The notes under the pieces: model-generated
Told to the model about the DNA's origin: nothing
The model's database searches: none
The model's input: only the letters and a program-made list of their open reading frames with translations
Translations under genes and position numbers: made by a program
Shown: piece after piece, positions 1-6,242 of the stretch
Layout: every line of letters begins with the position of its first letter
Numbering within the stretch: position 1 is the stretch's first letter
DNA from: Kiloniellaceae bacterium
Lineage (GTDB): Bacteria > Pseudomonadota > Alphaproteobacteria > Kiloniellales > Kiloniellaceae
DNA length: 11,470 bases
Assembly (NCBI GenBank): GCA_028280915.1
Contig: JANQKX010000178.1
Span: 1 to 11,470, forward strand
Direction of reading: 5' to 3'

Positions 1-336
1 CAAGCCCCGGCCCAGCCCGGGATCATAGGCCCTTTGGCGACACCTCTGGGACCCTGTCACCTGCACCAGGAAGAGTCCTCCTGGCGCCTTACCGGGGAAA
101 ACGGCCAAACTTTGCTGGCCAGCAATTTGGCGACCCGGCTGACCGACATCGATCTCTCCAGCGCACGTCCAAGCGTGACATTGACCACCGGAGCGGCCCA
201 AGATGCGTGGATCTCTTTCCCAAGCCATCCATTAACCGCGATTCAGGTCGGCGACACGCCGATCCCCCTCAAGGACGGCAAGGCCGTCCTGCCCCCCTCC
301 GGAAACCGGTTACTCAAGGTGGTGGGCCTGCCCTGA
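1..336 (+). CDS. 3' end of an unrecognised protein (partial)
   Basis: The frame is open from the first base and ends at TGA 334-336, giving 111 residues of what is probably a longer protein. A TTG at 34 is available as a start, but nothing before it looks like a ribosome binding site, so I treat the gene as cut by the window edge. The visible part is rich in Thr, Ser, Leu and Pro and has short alternating hydrophobic stretches (for example VTLTTG, WISFP and RLLKVVGLP at the very end), which suggests a beta-rich C-terminal domain. There are no transmembrane segments or catalytic motifs that I recognise. A C-terminal beta-sandwich of a carbohydrate-active or secreted enzyme is one guess, but it is not supported by any specific motif. 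The upstream sequence would settle identity. Confidence 0.5.
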   Translation, partial: QAPAQPGIIGPLATPLGPCHLHQEESSWRLTGENGQTLLASNLATRLTDIDLSSARPSVTLTTGAAQDAWISFPSHPLTAIQVGDTPIPLKDGKAVLPPSGNRLLKVVGLP

Positions 337-520
337 TCCCAGGGGAACCTGGGCGCTTCCCCTTTTTCCAGGCCTCACCGGCCCGGCCGATCTCACGGGG
401 AATTTATTCAAACGTGACCCGGGCGCCCCTGAAAACCGGGCCGCGGGCGCCATAAATGCAAGCTGTCGTGAAATCGAGCCTGGAAAAGCGCGCCGCGCTT
501 GCCACCACGGAGATCACAAG
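337..520. other. Intergenic region before the cupredoxin-like gene
   Basis: This 184-base gap carries no convincing gene. It contains the octamer CGGGCGCC twice (near 419 and 444) inside a GC-rich stretch with short CCCGG/CCGGG inverted repeats, and a small AT-rich patch near 401-410 (GAATTTATTC) that could belong to a promoter. No standard -35/-10 pair is clear. A plausible Shine-Dalgarno stretch (CGGAGA, about 508-513) lies just before the ATG at 521. Confidence 0.35.
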
Positions 521-1009
521 ATGCAGCCCAAAGTTTCCCGAAAACTTGCCTTCGTCGCGACTACCGCCGCGCTGCTATCCGCCGCCCCGGTCGCCTGGGC
601 GGAAGAGGCCACGGTGATTGAGCTCACCCAGACCCCTTGCCAGTTCGTGGAATCCGAAAACGGCATGGATCACGGCTACACCTCGGCCAAAAAGGAGGAC
701 TGCGACCAGATCAACGCCCAAACCGGGGAACAGCGCCTGGCCGAAGCCCAGGTCCTCACCCTCAAACCGGGCAAATATATCTTTCGGGTGACCAACAAAA
801 ACGTCCCCTATGAGCTGGGCTTTTGGGTGCGGGAGTCCGACTACAACTGGAAAAACCCCATCCACAAGGCCACCAAGACCTCGGTCTCCGGCGGCGGCCT
901 GACCGAGGGCACCACCCAGGACTACGAGGTGGAGCTGGAGCCCGGGGACTATCTCTATTCCTGCCCCCTCAACCCCACGCCCGACTACCGCATCGTGGTG
1001 GAAGGGTGA
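521..1009 (+). CDS. Exported cupredoxin-like protein lacking the usual copper ligands
   Basis: This 162-residue protein begins with a clear Sec signal peptide (basic MQPKVSRK, hydrophobic core, probable cleavage after AWA near residue 27), so it should be periplasmic. The C-terminal half has the layout of a cupredoxin fold: LKPGKYIFRVTN (81-92), VPYELGFWV (95-103), and a final strand pair with GDYLYSCPLNPTP (142-154) and RIVVEG. A type-1 copper site normally needs His, Cys, His and Met. Here Tyr97 sits where the first His is expected, and no His or Met follows Cys148, so only the Cys is kept. Two further Cys (40 and 61) lie in the N-terminal part and could form a disulfide. It may be a structural or redox protein rather than a blue-copper carrier. 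The start is supported by a CGGAGA site before the ATG. The next gene begins 284 bases downstream. Confidence 0.8.
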   Translation: MQPKVSRKLAFVATTAALLSAAPVAWAEEATVIELTQTPCQFVESENGMDHGYTSAKKEDCDQINAQTGEQRLAEAQVLTLKPGKYIFRVTNKNVPYELGFWVRESDYNWKNPIHKATKTSVSGGGLTEGTTQDYEVELEPGDYLYSCPLNPTPDYRIVVEG

Positions 1010-1293
1010 CAGGCCGGCTCTTTTTGAAAAGGCAGTGACATGATCCTAACCCAACCATGGCGCGCGAAAGGCGCTGCCGTTGGCTCCCCCGCGGTCAAAT
1101 TCTTCCACCGCGCCGGTTGTTTGTCGCGTCCCCTTTTCCTTACTGTCAACGGACACGAAAACCGGCTCTCGCGGAAAATTGAGATCCCTTCCCGGCGCCC
1201 TTCGTCTAGTGTGATCAGCAAAAAGGTGTCAGTGTCATGAGAGACACAACAGTGCCCCAACTTGGGCGAACGAACCAGCAAGGGGAATATCCT
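1010..1293. other. Intergenic region before the TVP38/TMEM64 gene
   Basis: This stretch of 284 bases holds no supported gene. A 66-codon open frame at 1040-1240 has no ribosome binding site and an unremarkable composition. The region contains a short inverted repeat GTGTC...GACAC around 1227-1249 that overlaps an in-frame upstream ATG at 1237 of the next gene. No strong terminator with a U-tract is visible after the cupredoxin-like gene. A promoter for the downstream pair probably lies here, but I could not pin its hexamers. Confidence 0.35.
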
Positions 1294-2070
1294 ATGGCCG
1301 AGTCAAAGGCGCCCAAATCTCCGTCACCGGATGGATCTTCCCGGGCGCCCGTTTTTTCCCCGGCGCGTCTCATTCCCCTGGCCATTCTCGTGGTCGCGGC
1401 CACGGCCTTTTTTGCCTTTGACCTTGACGAGGTGATCACCTTCGAGGCGCTGAAGGAAAACCACGACGCCCTGCAGCGGTTTGTCGCCGACAACCCCTTC
1501 TGGGCACCACTCATCTTCATGTTGATCTATGCCGTTTCCGTGGCCTTGTCCCTGCCCGGCGGCGCCTTGCTGTCCATCACCGGCGGATTTTTGTTCGGCA
1601 CCCTTTATGGCAGCTTGCTCGTGGTGGTCGCCGCCACGGTGGGGGCCGTGGTGATCTTTTTGGCCGCCAAGACGGCGCTGGGCGACGTGCTGCGCGCCCG
1701 GGCCGGGCCCTGGGTGCAAAAGATGTCCGCGGGGTTTCAGGAAAACGCCCTCAGCTACATGTTGTTTCTGCGCCTGATCCCGGTCTTTCCCTTTTTCGTG
1801 GTTAACCTGGTCCCGGCCTTCCTGGGCGTCGGCCTGGGGGTCTACACCCTGGGCACCTTTATCGGCATCATCCCCGGCGCCTTTGTCTTCGTTTCGGTGG
1901 GCACCGGCCTGGGCAGCATTTTTGCCAGCGGCGAGGACTTCACCATCGGCAGCATCCTAACGCCGGAGATCATTATCGCCCTGGTCGGCCTGGCGGTTTT
2001 ATCTTTGCTCCCGGTGGTCTATAAAAAGGTTAAGGCCCGTCGCGGCTTGTCCCGCAAGAATCCAGACTGA
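1294..2070 (+). CDS. TVP38/TMEM64 family (DedA superfamily) membrane protein
   Basis: This 258-residue integral membrane protein belongs to the TVP38/TMEM64 (SNARE-associated/VTT domain) family, which is related to DedA and has proposed roles in lipid or ion homeostasis; the exact substrate is unknown. Visible hallmarks are a first membrane segment (about 26-43), the conserved SLPGGALLSITGGFLFG stretch (86-102), a long hydrophobic span (107-126), and the FLRLIPVFPFFVVN motif (158-171), in which an Arg and Pro-Phe-Pro-Phe sit in a re-entrant loop. Two further hydrophobic spans end near residue 243, followed by a basic tail (KKVKARRGLSRK). I chose ATG 1294 because AAGGGGAA (about 1280-1287) is a good ribosome binding site; an ATG at 1237 would add 19 hydrophilic residues and lacks one. 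The stop is 45 bases before the acetolactate synthase start, so the two may be co-transcribed. Confidence 0.88.
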   Translation: MAESKAPKSPSPDGSSRAPVFSPARLIPLAILVVAATAFFAFDLDEVITFEALKENHDALQRFVADNPFWAPLIFMLIYAVSVALSLPGGALLSITGGFLFGTLYGSLLVVVAATVGAVVIFLAAKTALGDVLRARAGPWVQKMSAGFQENALSYMLFLRLIPVFPFFVVNLVPAFLGVGLGVYTLGTFIGIIPGAFVFVSVGTGLGSIFASGEDFTIGSILTPEIIIALVGLAVLSLLPVVYKKVKARRGLSRKNPD

Positions 2071-2115
2071 ATATCTTTTAAAGGATTGTCGTCACCCAAA
2101 CCACAGGACCGCGCC

Positions 2116-3813
2116 ATGACCACCCGATCGGACTCCCCCAACCAAGCAGTAACCCACAAGGCGTCCGATCTCTTCGTGCGCTGTCTGGAGGCCGAGGGGG
2201 TCAATCACATCTTCGGCGTGCCGGGAGAAGAAAACGCCGACCTGATGATCTCCCTGCTCGACAGCGACATTCATTTTGTGCTGTGCCGGCACGAGCAGGC
2301 CGCCGCTTTCATGGCCGATACCTATGGCCGCCTGACGGGACGGCCGGGGGTCTGCCTCTCCACCCTGGGGCCGGGCGCCACCAACCTGGTCACCGGCCTG
2401 GCCGACGCCAACATGGATCGTTCGCCCTTGGTGGCCATCATCGGCCAAGCGGGCACCGACCGGCTGCACAAGGAAAGCCATCAGAACATGGACGCCATCG
2501 CCATGTTCGAGCCCATTTCCAAATGGGCCCACACGGTTTCCAACGCCGAGGCCATTCCGGAAATCCTCCGCAAGGCCTTCAAGCTGGCGGCGACGGAAAA
2601 ACCCGGCGCCGCGGTGGTTGAATTGCCCGAGGACCTGGCCAAGCACCGGGTGACCGCCCGGCCCATGACCGCCACCAAGACCCGGCGCCCGGCCGCCGAC
2701 TACAAGGCCGTCGCCCGCGCCGTGGACCTGATCGCCGCCGCCAAGGACCCGGTCATTCTGGCCGGCAACGGGGCCATCCGCAAACGGGCCGCCCGCCAAC
2801 TGCGGCGCCTGGCCCATAAGACCGGCATCGCCGTGGTCAACACCTTCATGGGCAAGGGCGCGGTCTCCCTGGACGACCCCCACTGCCTCTTCACCATGGG
2901 TATGCAGGGCCGGGACCACATCAACTGCGCCTTGGACCGTTGCGACACGGTGATCACCGTGGGTTATGACCTGGTGGAATACGCGCCGGCGCTGTGGAAC
3001 AACGGCCGGGCAAAGACCATCGTGCACATCGATTTCGAACCGGCCGAGATTGATGCCGCCTATCCCGTGGCGGTGGACGTGGTGGCCGATACGGCCGATG
3101 CCTTGTGGCAGATCAACGAGGAGCTGAACCGCCGCTTCGCCGACAGCCTGCCCCTCTTTGACATCGCCGACCGAGCCCAGCTGCGCCAGACCATCACCGA
3201 CGACCTGGGCGCGGAAGATCACGACGAGTCCTTTCCCATGAAGCCCCAGCGCATCCTCGCCGACCTGCGCAAGGCCATGGGCGCCGAGGACATCGTGCTC
3301 TCCGACGTGGGCGCCCATAAAATGTGGGTGGCCCGCTACTATCAATGTTACGCGCCCAATACCTGCCTGATTTCAAACGGCTTTTGCTCCATGGGATTCG
3401 CCCTGCCGGGCGCCATGGGCGCCAAGATGGCCTTTCCCGAGCGGCGCGTCGCGGCCGTCTGCGGCGACGCCGGCTTCCTCATGAATGTACAGGACCTGGA
3501 AACCGCCGCGCGGCTCAAGCTGAACATCGTCTGTTTGATCTGGGACGACGGGGAATACGGCCTGATCAAATGGAAGCAGCAAAACCAGTTCAACGGCCGT
3601 CATTCGGACCTGGCCTTCACCAACCCGGACTTTGAGCTTTTGGCCAAATCCTTTGGAGTCTGGGGCCGGCGCCTGACCGGACCGGGCCAATTGTCCGCGG
3701 CCCTGGAAGAAGCCTTCAGCCAAGAAGGCCCCGCCCTGCTCGCCATTCCAGTGGACTATGCGGAAAACCGCAAACTGACCGAGCGCCTGGGCAACCTGGT
3801 CTGCCCGATCTAG
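2116..3813 (+). CDS. Acetolactate synthase-type ThDP enzyme, catabolic-like large subunit
   Basis: This 565-residue thiamine-diphosphate enzyme probably condenses two pyruvates to acetolactate and CO2 in the cytoplasm. The N-terminal pyrimidine-binding domain has FGVPGEEN (33-40), the catalytic Glu60 in RHEQAAAF, and GPGATN (85-90). The central domain follows, then the PP-binding domain with ISNGFCSMGFALPGA (419-433) and GDAGF (450-454). It lacks the RFDDR motif of FAD-dependent anabolic enzymes and has YDLVEY (284-289) in the corresponding place, as in AlsS-type catabolic enzymes. No regulatory small subunit (ilvN) or acetolactate decarboxylase (alsD) is adjacent, so the pathway link is open. 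Residue 477, normally the metal-ligand Asn of the GDG-X24-27-N motif, is Asp here. ATG 2116 has an AGGA site at 2105-2108; the alternative TTG 2086 adds ten residues. Another ThDP decarboxylase or carboligase activity remains possible. Confidence 0.85.
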   Translation: MTTRSDSPNQAVTHKASDLFVRCLEAEGVNHIFGVPGEENADLMISLLDSDIHFVLCRHEQAAAFMADTYGRLTGRPGVCLSTLGPGATNLVTGLADANMDRSPLVAIIGQAGTDRLHKESHQNMDAIAMFEPISKWAHTVSNAEAIPEILRKAFKLAATEKPGAAVVELPEDLAKHRVTARPMTATKTRRPAADYKAVARAVDLIAAAKDPVILAGNGAIRKRAARQLRRLAHKTGIAVVNTFMGKGAVSLDDPHCLFTMGMQGRDHINCALDRCDTVITVGYDLVEYAPALWNNGRAKTIVHIDFEPAEIDAAYPVAVDVVADTADALWQINEELNRRFADSLPLFDIADRAQLRQTITDDLGAEDHDESFPMKPQRILADLRKAMGAEDIVLSDVGAHKMWVARYYQCYAPNTCLISNGFCSMGFALPGAMGAKMAFPERRVAAVCGDAGFLMNVQDLETAARLKLNIVCLIWDDGEYGLIKWKQQNQFNGRHSDLAFTNPDFELLAKSFGVWGRRLTGPGQLSAALEEAFSQEGPALLAIPVDYAENRKLTERLGNLVCPI

Positions 3814-4019
3814 GTTTTTCCCGAGCTATCGATCGTTTAGCGGCACGCCCCTTCGCACCCGGTCTGGGTCTTCGCGCCATTTTGTTTTCGCGTCATCGCC
3901 GCGTTTCAGCAGAAAACCTCGCCAGATGAAGGTGAAATGCCGGAACTTCCGAAGCGTCATAACATTTTTTGACAATCTTTTATATATGATGCCATGCTGG
4001 AGGTATGAAAGGAACCGCC
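3814..4019. other. Intergenic region with AT-rich promoter for parDE
   Basis: This gap separates the acetolactate synthase gene from the toxin-antitoxin pair. A weak hairpin ACCC-GGTCT-GGGT (3857-3869) followed by a T-rich patch may end upstream transcription, but it is not a strong terminator. Near the right side, a run of T, a perfect TTGACA (3969-3974) and TATATATGAT (3981-3990) form an AT island in otherwise GC-rich DNA. This is where a promoter and ParD-type operator would be expected. The two elements are too close together to be a standard -35/-10 pair, so one of them may belong to the operator. Confidence 0.45.
3969..3998 (+). promoter_or_regulatory. Candidate parDE promoter
   Basis: A consensus -35 hexamer TTGACA lies at 3969-3974. 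With an 18-base spacer the -10 would be CATGCT (3993-3998), which matches TATAAT at only three positions. The more -10-like TATGAT (3985-3990) is only ten bases away. The AT-rich alternating TATATAT tract between them is a plausible binding site for the ribbon-helix-helix antitoxin, which usually represses its own operon. The position just upstream of parD supports a promoter here; the exact hexamers are uncertain. Confidence 0.4.
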
Positions 4020-4277
4020 ATGGCTCAGATGAATGTCTCTGTTCCCGACCCTATGAAAGACTGGTGCGAAGCCCAGGTCCGCCAGGGCCGCTATGCCACC
4101 ACCAGCGATTATGTGCGTGATCTGATCCGCCGCGATCAGGACGCCCAGAGCGGCGTGAGGGCCCTGCAGGACGCCATCGACGAAGGCTTGGCAAGCGGGC
4201 TCGGCAAACGCTCCCTTGATGAAATCCTGCTAGAGGCACGGGCCCGGGCGGAGAGCACCCCACGGCATGAAGATTAA
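4020..4277 (+). CDS. parD: ParD-family antitoxin (ribbon-helix-helix)
   Basis: This 85-residue protein starts with MAQMNVSVPDPMKDW, the typical opening of type II ParD antitoxins, in which the beta-strand MNVSVPD binds the operator DNA. The RHH helices follow (WCEAQVRQGRYATTSDYVRDLIRR), and the C-terminal half, with charged residues and DEILLEARARAE, would wrap and neutralise ParE. I chose ATG 4020 because AAAGGA lies at a normal distance before it; an ATG at 4005 follows directly on GGAGGT with no spacing. The stop codon overlaps the start of the toxin gene by 11 bases, the usual arrangement for translational coupling. ParD commonly represses the operon together with ParE; the AT-rich tract upstream is a likely operator. 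Confidence 0.9.
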   Translation: MAQMNVSVPDPMKDWCEAQVRQGRYATTSDYVRDLIRRDQDAQSGVRALQDAIDEGLASGLGKRSLDEILLEARARAESTPRHED

Positions 4278-4563
4278 ATTCACGAGGCAAGCCGAAGAAG
4301 ATATCATCGACTCATATCTCTATGGCCATGTGATTTTTGGCCGGCGGCAAGCCGAAGTCTATGAGCAGCAACTCCGCCATGTCTTCGACATTATTGCCGA
4401 GAATCCCCAACTTGCCGCCGAGCGCTCGGAATACAGCCCGCCCGTGCGCATTCACCACCACGGCAGTCACTACATTATCTATGTGATTGAGGACGATCAT
4501 ATCGTGATCGTCCGGGTTCTGCGGGATGAATCGGATTTGACGCGCCACCTTGGAACGACTTGA
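4267..4563 (+). CDS. parE: ParE-family toxin (RelE/ParE superfamily)
   Basis: This 98-residue protein has the ParE pattern throughout: an opening strand MKIKFTRQAEEDI, two helices (YLYGHVIFGRRQAEVYEQQLRHVFDIIAENP), and the beta-sheet core ending in HYIIYVIEDDHIVIVRVLRDESDLTRHL. The last stretch corresponds to the highly conserved RVLH-x-R-x-D-x-x-RHL ending of the family; the usual His after VL is Arg here and is followed by DES. ParE toxins characterised so far mostly inhibit DNA gyrase, while RelE relatives cleave mRNA. The absence of an obvious RelE catalytic set and the fit to ParE favour the first, by family inference. It overlaps parD by 11 bases, which fits one coupled operon. Confidence 0.9.
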   Translation: MKIKFTRQAEEDIIDSYLYGHVIFGRRQAEVYEQQLRHVFDIIAENPQLAAERSEYSPPVRIHHHGSHYIIYVIEDDHIVIVRVLRDESDLTRHLGTT

Positions 4564-4653
4564 ACCGAGTCCTGTTCCGCAAAGGTCAAAAAATCTCAAC
4601 ACAGCCGTTTGGCGCAAAAACCCCCAGCCCGGGAGGCCCCGGCCAGACTAGGG

Positions 4654-4681
4654 AAAAATAGCCCGGTGGGGGGCACCGGGC
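4654..4681 (-). terminator. Intrinsic terminator-like hairpin (distal)
   Basis: GCCCGGTG (4661-4668) and CACCGGGC (4674-4681) form a perfect 8-bp stem with a five-base loop. On the - strand the stem is followed by TATTTTT (4660-4654), the standard layout of a rho-independent terminator. On the + strand no U-tract follows, so it should act on transcripts coming from the EF-hand gene. Confidence 0.65.
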
Positions 4682-4692
4682 AGAGAGAGAAA

Positions 4693-4721
4693 CCAGCCCG
4701 GCACGGGGCATACCGGGCTGG
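4693..4721. repeat. Inverted repeat with conserved loop, copy 1
   Basis: CCAGCCCGG (4693-4701) pairs perfectly with CCGGGCTGG (4713-4721) around the 11-base loop CACGGGGCATA. On the - strand it is followed by TTTCTCTCTCT, a loose pyrimidine tract, so it may add to termination. Its loop is almost identical to that of the next hairpin. Confidence 0.7.
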
Positions 4722-4728
4722 AAGTTCA

Positions 4729-4756
4729 CCAGTCCGGCACGGGCATACCGAACTGG
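4729..4756. repeat. Inverted repeat with conserved loop, copy 2
   Basis: CCAGTCCGG (4729-4737) pairs with CCGAACTGG (4748-4756) with one C-A mismatch, around the 10-base loop CACGGGCATA. The stem sequence differs from copy 1 while the loop is kept apart from one G. This is consistent with duplication of a hairpin unit and then partial drift of the stem. Confidence 0.65.
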
Positions 4757-4797
4757 GAAAAGGCCGGCTCGGAACGGGGGTCCATCACCGAGCCGGC
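4754..4797 (-). terminator. Intrinsic terminator for the EF-hand gene (proximal)
   Basis: GCCGGCTCGG (4763-4772) and CCGAGCCGGC (4788-4797) form a perfect 10-bp stem with a 15-base loop, starting 16 bases past the EF-hand stop codon. On the - strand it is followed by CTTTTCCC, a short U-tract. It is the first hairpin that RNA polymerase would meet after this gene. Confidence 0.65.
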
Positions 4798-4812
4798 TTA
4801 GGCGACCACGAC

Positions 4813-5310
4813 TCAGTGATCGTCCTGATCATCGTCGTGGTCGTCATGGTATTTGTGTTTCTTGTGGTGCCGCCGGTCACTGGGCGAGAGCATGCCGTCG
4901 CCGTCCCGGTCCATGCGCTCCACGATATTGGCCATGGGGGCCATGTATTCCGCTTCGGTGACGATCCCGTCGCCGTCTTCGTCCAGATGCTGGAAGCGGT
5001 CGACCATGCGGGTGCGGTGGAAGTCGAGCCACAGCAGCTCGAACTCATCCAGGCTCAGCTGGCCATCGCCGTCGCCGTCGAAGGTGACCAGGCGTTCCTG
5101 CATTTCCTCGGTGATCTCCGCTTGCGTGAGCTTGCCGTCACCGTCCGTATCCAAAACGGCCAAAAAGCTCATGTGACCCTTACCGTGCATGCCGCCATAG
5201 CCGGGGCCTCCGTAGTGTCCCTTGCCGGCAAAACTGGCGGTGGCGAGACCCGCCGCACCGATGCTGGCGACCAAGGTGCTGACGAGTAAGACTTTGCTTC
5301 GAGGTGTCAT
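4813..5310 (-). CDS. Exported EF-hand calcium-binding protein
   Basis: This 165-residue protein has a signal peptide (MTPRSK, hydrophobic core, likely cleavage after SFA near residue 28), so it should be periplasmic or secreted. After a short Gly/His stretch come four canonical 12-residue EF-hand loops: DTDGDGKLTQAE (54-65), DGDGDGQLSLDE (78-89), DEDGDGIVTEAE (110-121) and DRDGDGMLSPSD (134-145). Loops 1-3 end in Glu at position 12 as required for tight Ca2+ binding; loop 4 ends in Asp, which tends to weaken Ca2+ binding. The tail is a run of His, Lys and Asp (RRHHKKHKYHDDHDDDQDDH) that could bind other divalent metals. AGGAAA (5318-5323) precedes the ATG on the - strand. It is divergent from a two-component system, and a set of hairpins follows it. 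A role as Ca2+ buffer or sensor is inferred. Confidence 0.88.
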   Translation of the reverse strand: MTPRSKVLLVSTLVASIGAAGLATASFAGKGHYGGPGYGGMHGKGHMSFLAVLDTDGDGKLTQAEITEEMQERLVTFDGDGDGQLSLDEFELLWLDFHRTRMVDRFQHLDEDGDGIVTEAEYMAPMANIVERMDRDGDGMLSPSDRRHHKKHKYHDDHDDDQDDH

Positions 5311-5424
5311 GTTTTTCTTTCCTGTTTGTTGCTTGCTGCGCCAAGGATCTAATAAGTAATTGTCGCAAAACTACGTTGTGAACAGCGGGAAAGGGTCGCA
5401 AGCCATGGCAGGCCTGGCATCTGG

Positions 5425-5438
5425 CACAGTTTGTTACA
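5425..5438 (+). promoter_or_regulatory. Candidate OmpR-family operator (GTTACA box)
   Basis: CACAGTTTGTTACA lies in the divergent promoter region between the EF-hand gene and the response regulator, directly before eight consecutive T. As I recall the RstA box of E. coli (TACATNTNGTTACA), this site matches 10 of the 12 defined positions. It is thus a plausible target of the adjacent OmpR-type regulator, serving either or both genes. This is a motif resemblance, not proof of binding. Confidence 0.4.
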
Positions 5439-5482
5439 TTTTTTTTCGCCGGGGCCGAAAAGGGCCCGCCATATTGCCAACG

Positions 5483-5504
5483 TGACCCGCAACTTGACCC
5501 GCAA
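5483..5504 (+). repeat. Tandem direct repeat TGACCCGCAA, 12-bp period
   Basis: The decamer TGACCCGCAA occurs at 5483-5492 and again, exactly, at 5495-5504, separated by CT. The pair ends 18 bases before the ATG of the response regulator. Direct half-sites about one helical turn apart are the usual layout for OmpR-family dimers, so this may be an autoregulatory site. It could also affect translation, since no good Shine-Dalgarno sequence is seen before the ATG. Confidence 0.4.
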
Positions 5505-5522
5505 AGAAACTGGACCGCCCAC

Positions 5523-6238
<716 letters not shown>

Positions 6239-6242
<4 letters not shown>

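Larger units (their letters stand above)
4564..4812. other. Intergenic region with a cluster of hairpins between convergent genes
   Basis: This 249-base region lies between parE (+) and the EF-hand gene (-). It contains no supported gene. Its right two-thirds is a tight series of four GC-rich inverted repeats (4661-4681, 4693-4721, 4729-4756 and 4763-4797). Read on the - strand, three of them are followed by T-rich tracts, so they look like a stacked terminator for the EF-hand gene. The middle two have nearly identical loops, which suggests duplication of one unit. Confidence 0.7.

Noticed and set aside
207..455. 82-codon + strand open frame overlapping the first partial gene
   Set aside because: It is out of frame with the better-supported frame and its translation is rich in Pro, Arg and Gly, as expected for a shifted frame in GC-rich DNA.
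1040..1240. Possible 66-codon gene between the cupredoxin-like and TVP38/TMEM64 genes
   Set aside because: No convincing ribosome binding site, no family resemblance, and composition typical of translated non-coding sequence.
2092..3345. Long - strand open frame (417 codons) opposite the acetolactate synthase gene
   Set aside because: The + strand has the full set of ThDP enzyme motifs; the antisense translation is Gly/His/Val-rich and shows no family.
4609..5289. Open frame of 226 codons on the + strand across the EF-hand gene
   Set aside because: It is antisense to a clear EF-hand protein with signal peptide and runs through the hairpin cluster; its translation has no recognisable domain and is explained by high GC content.
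5402..5426. TGGCA repeated three times and the palindrome GCCATGGC upstream of the GTTACA box
   Set aside because: The spacing is irregular (9 and 7 bases) and such short motifs are common in GC-rich DNA; not enough to call a binding site.
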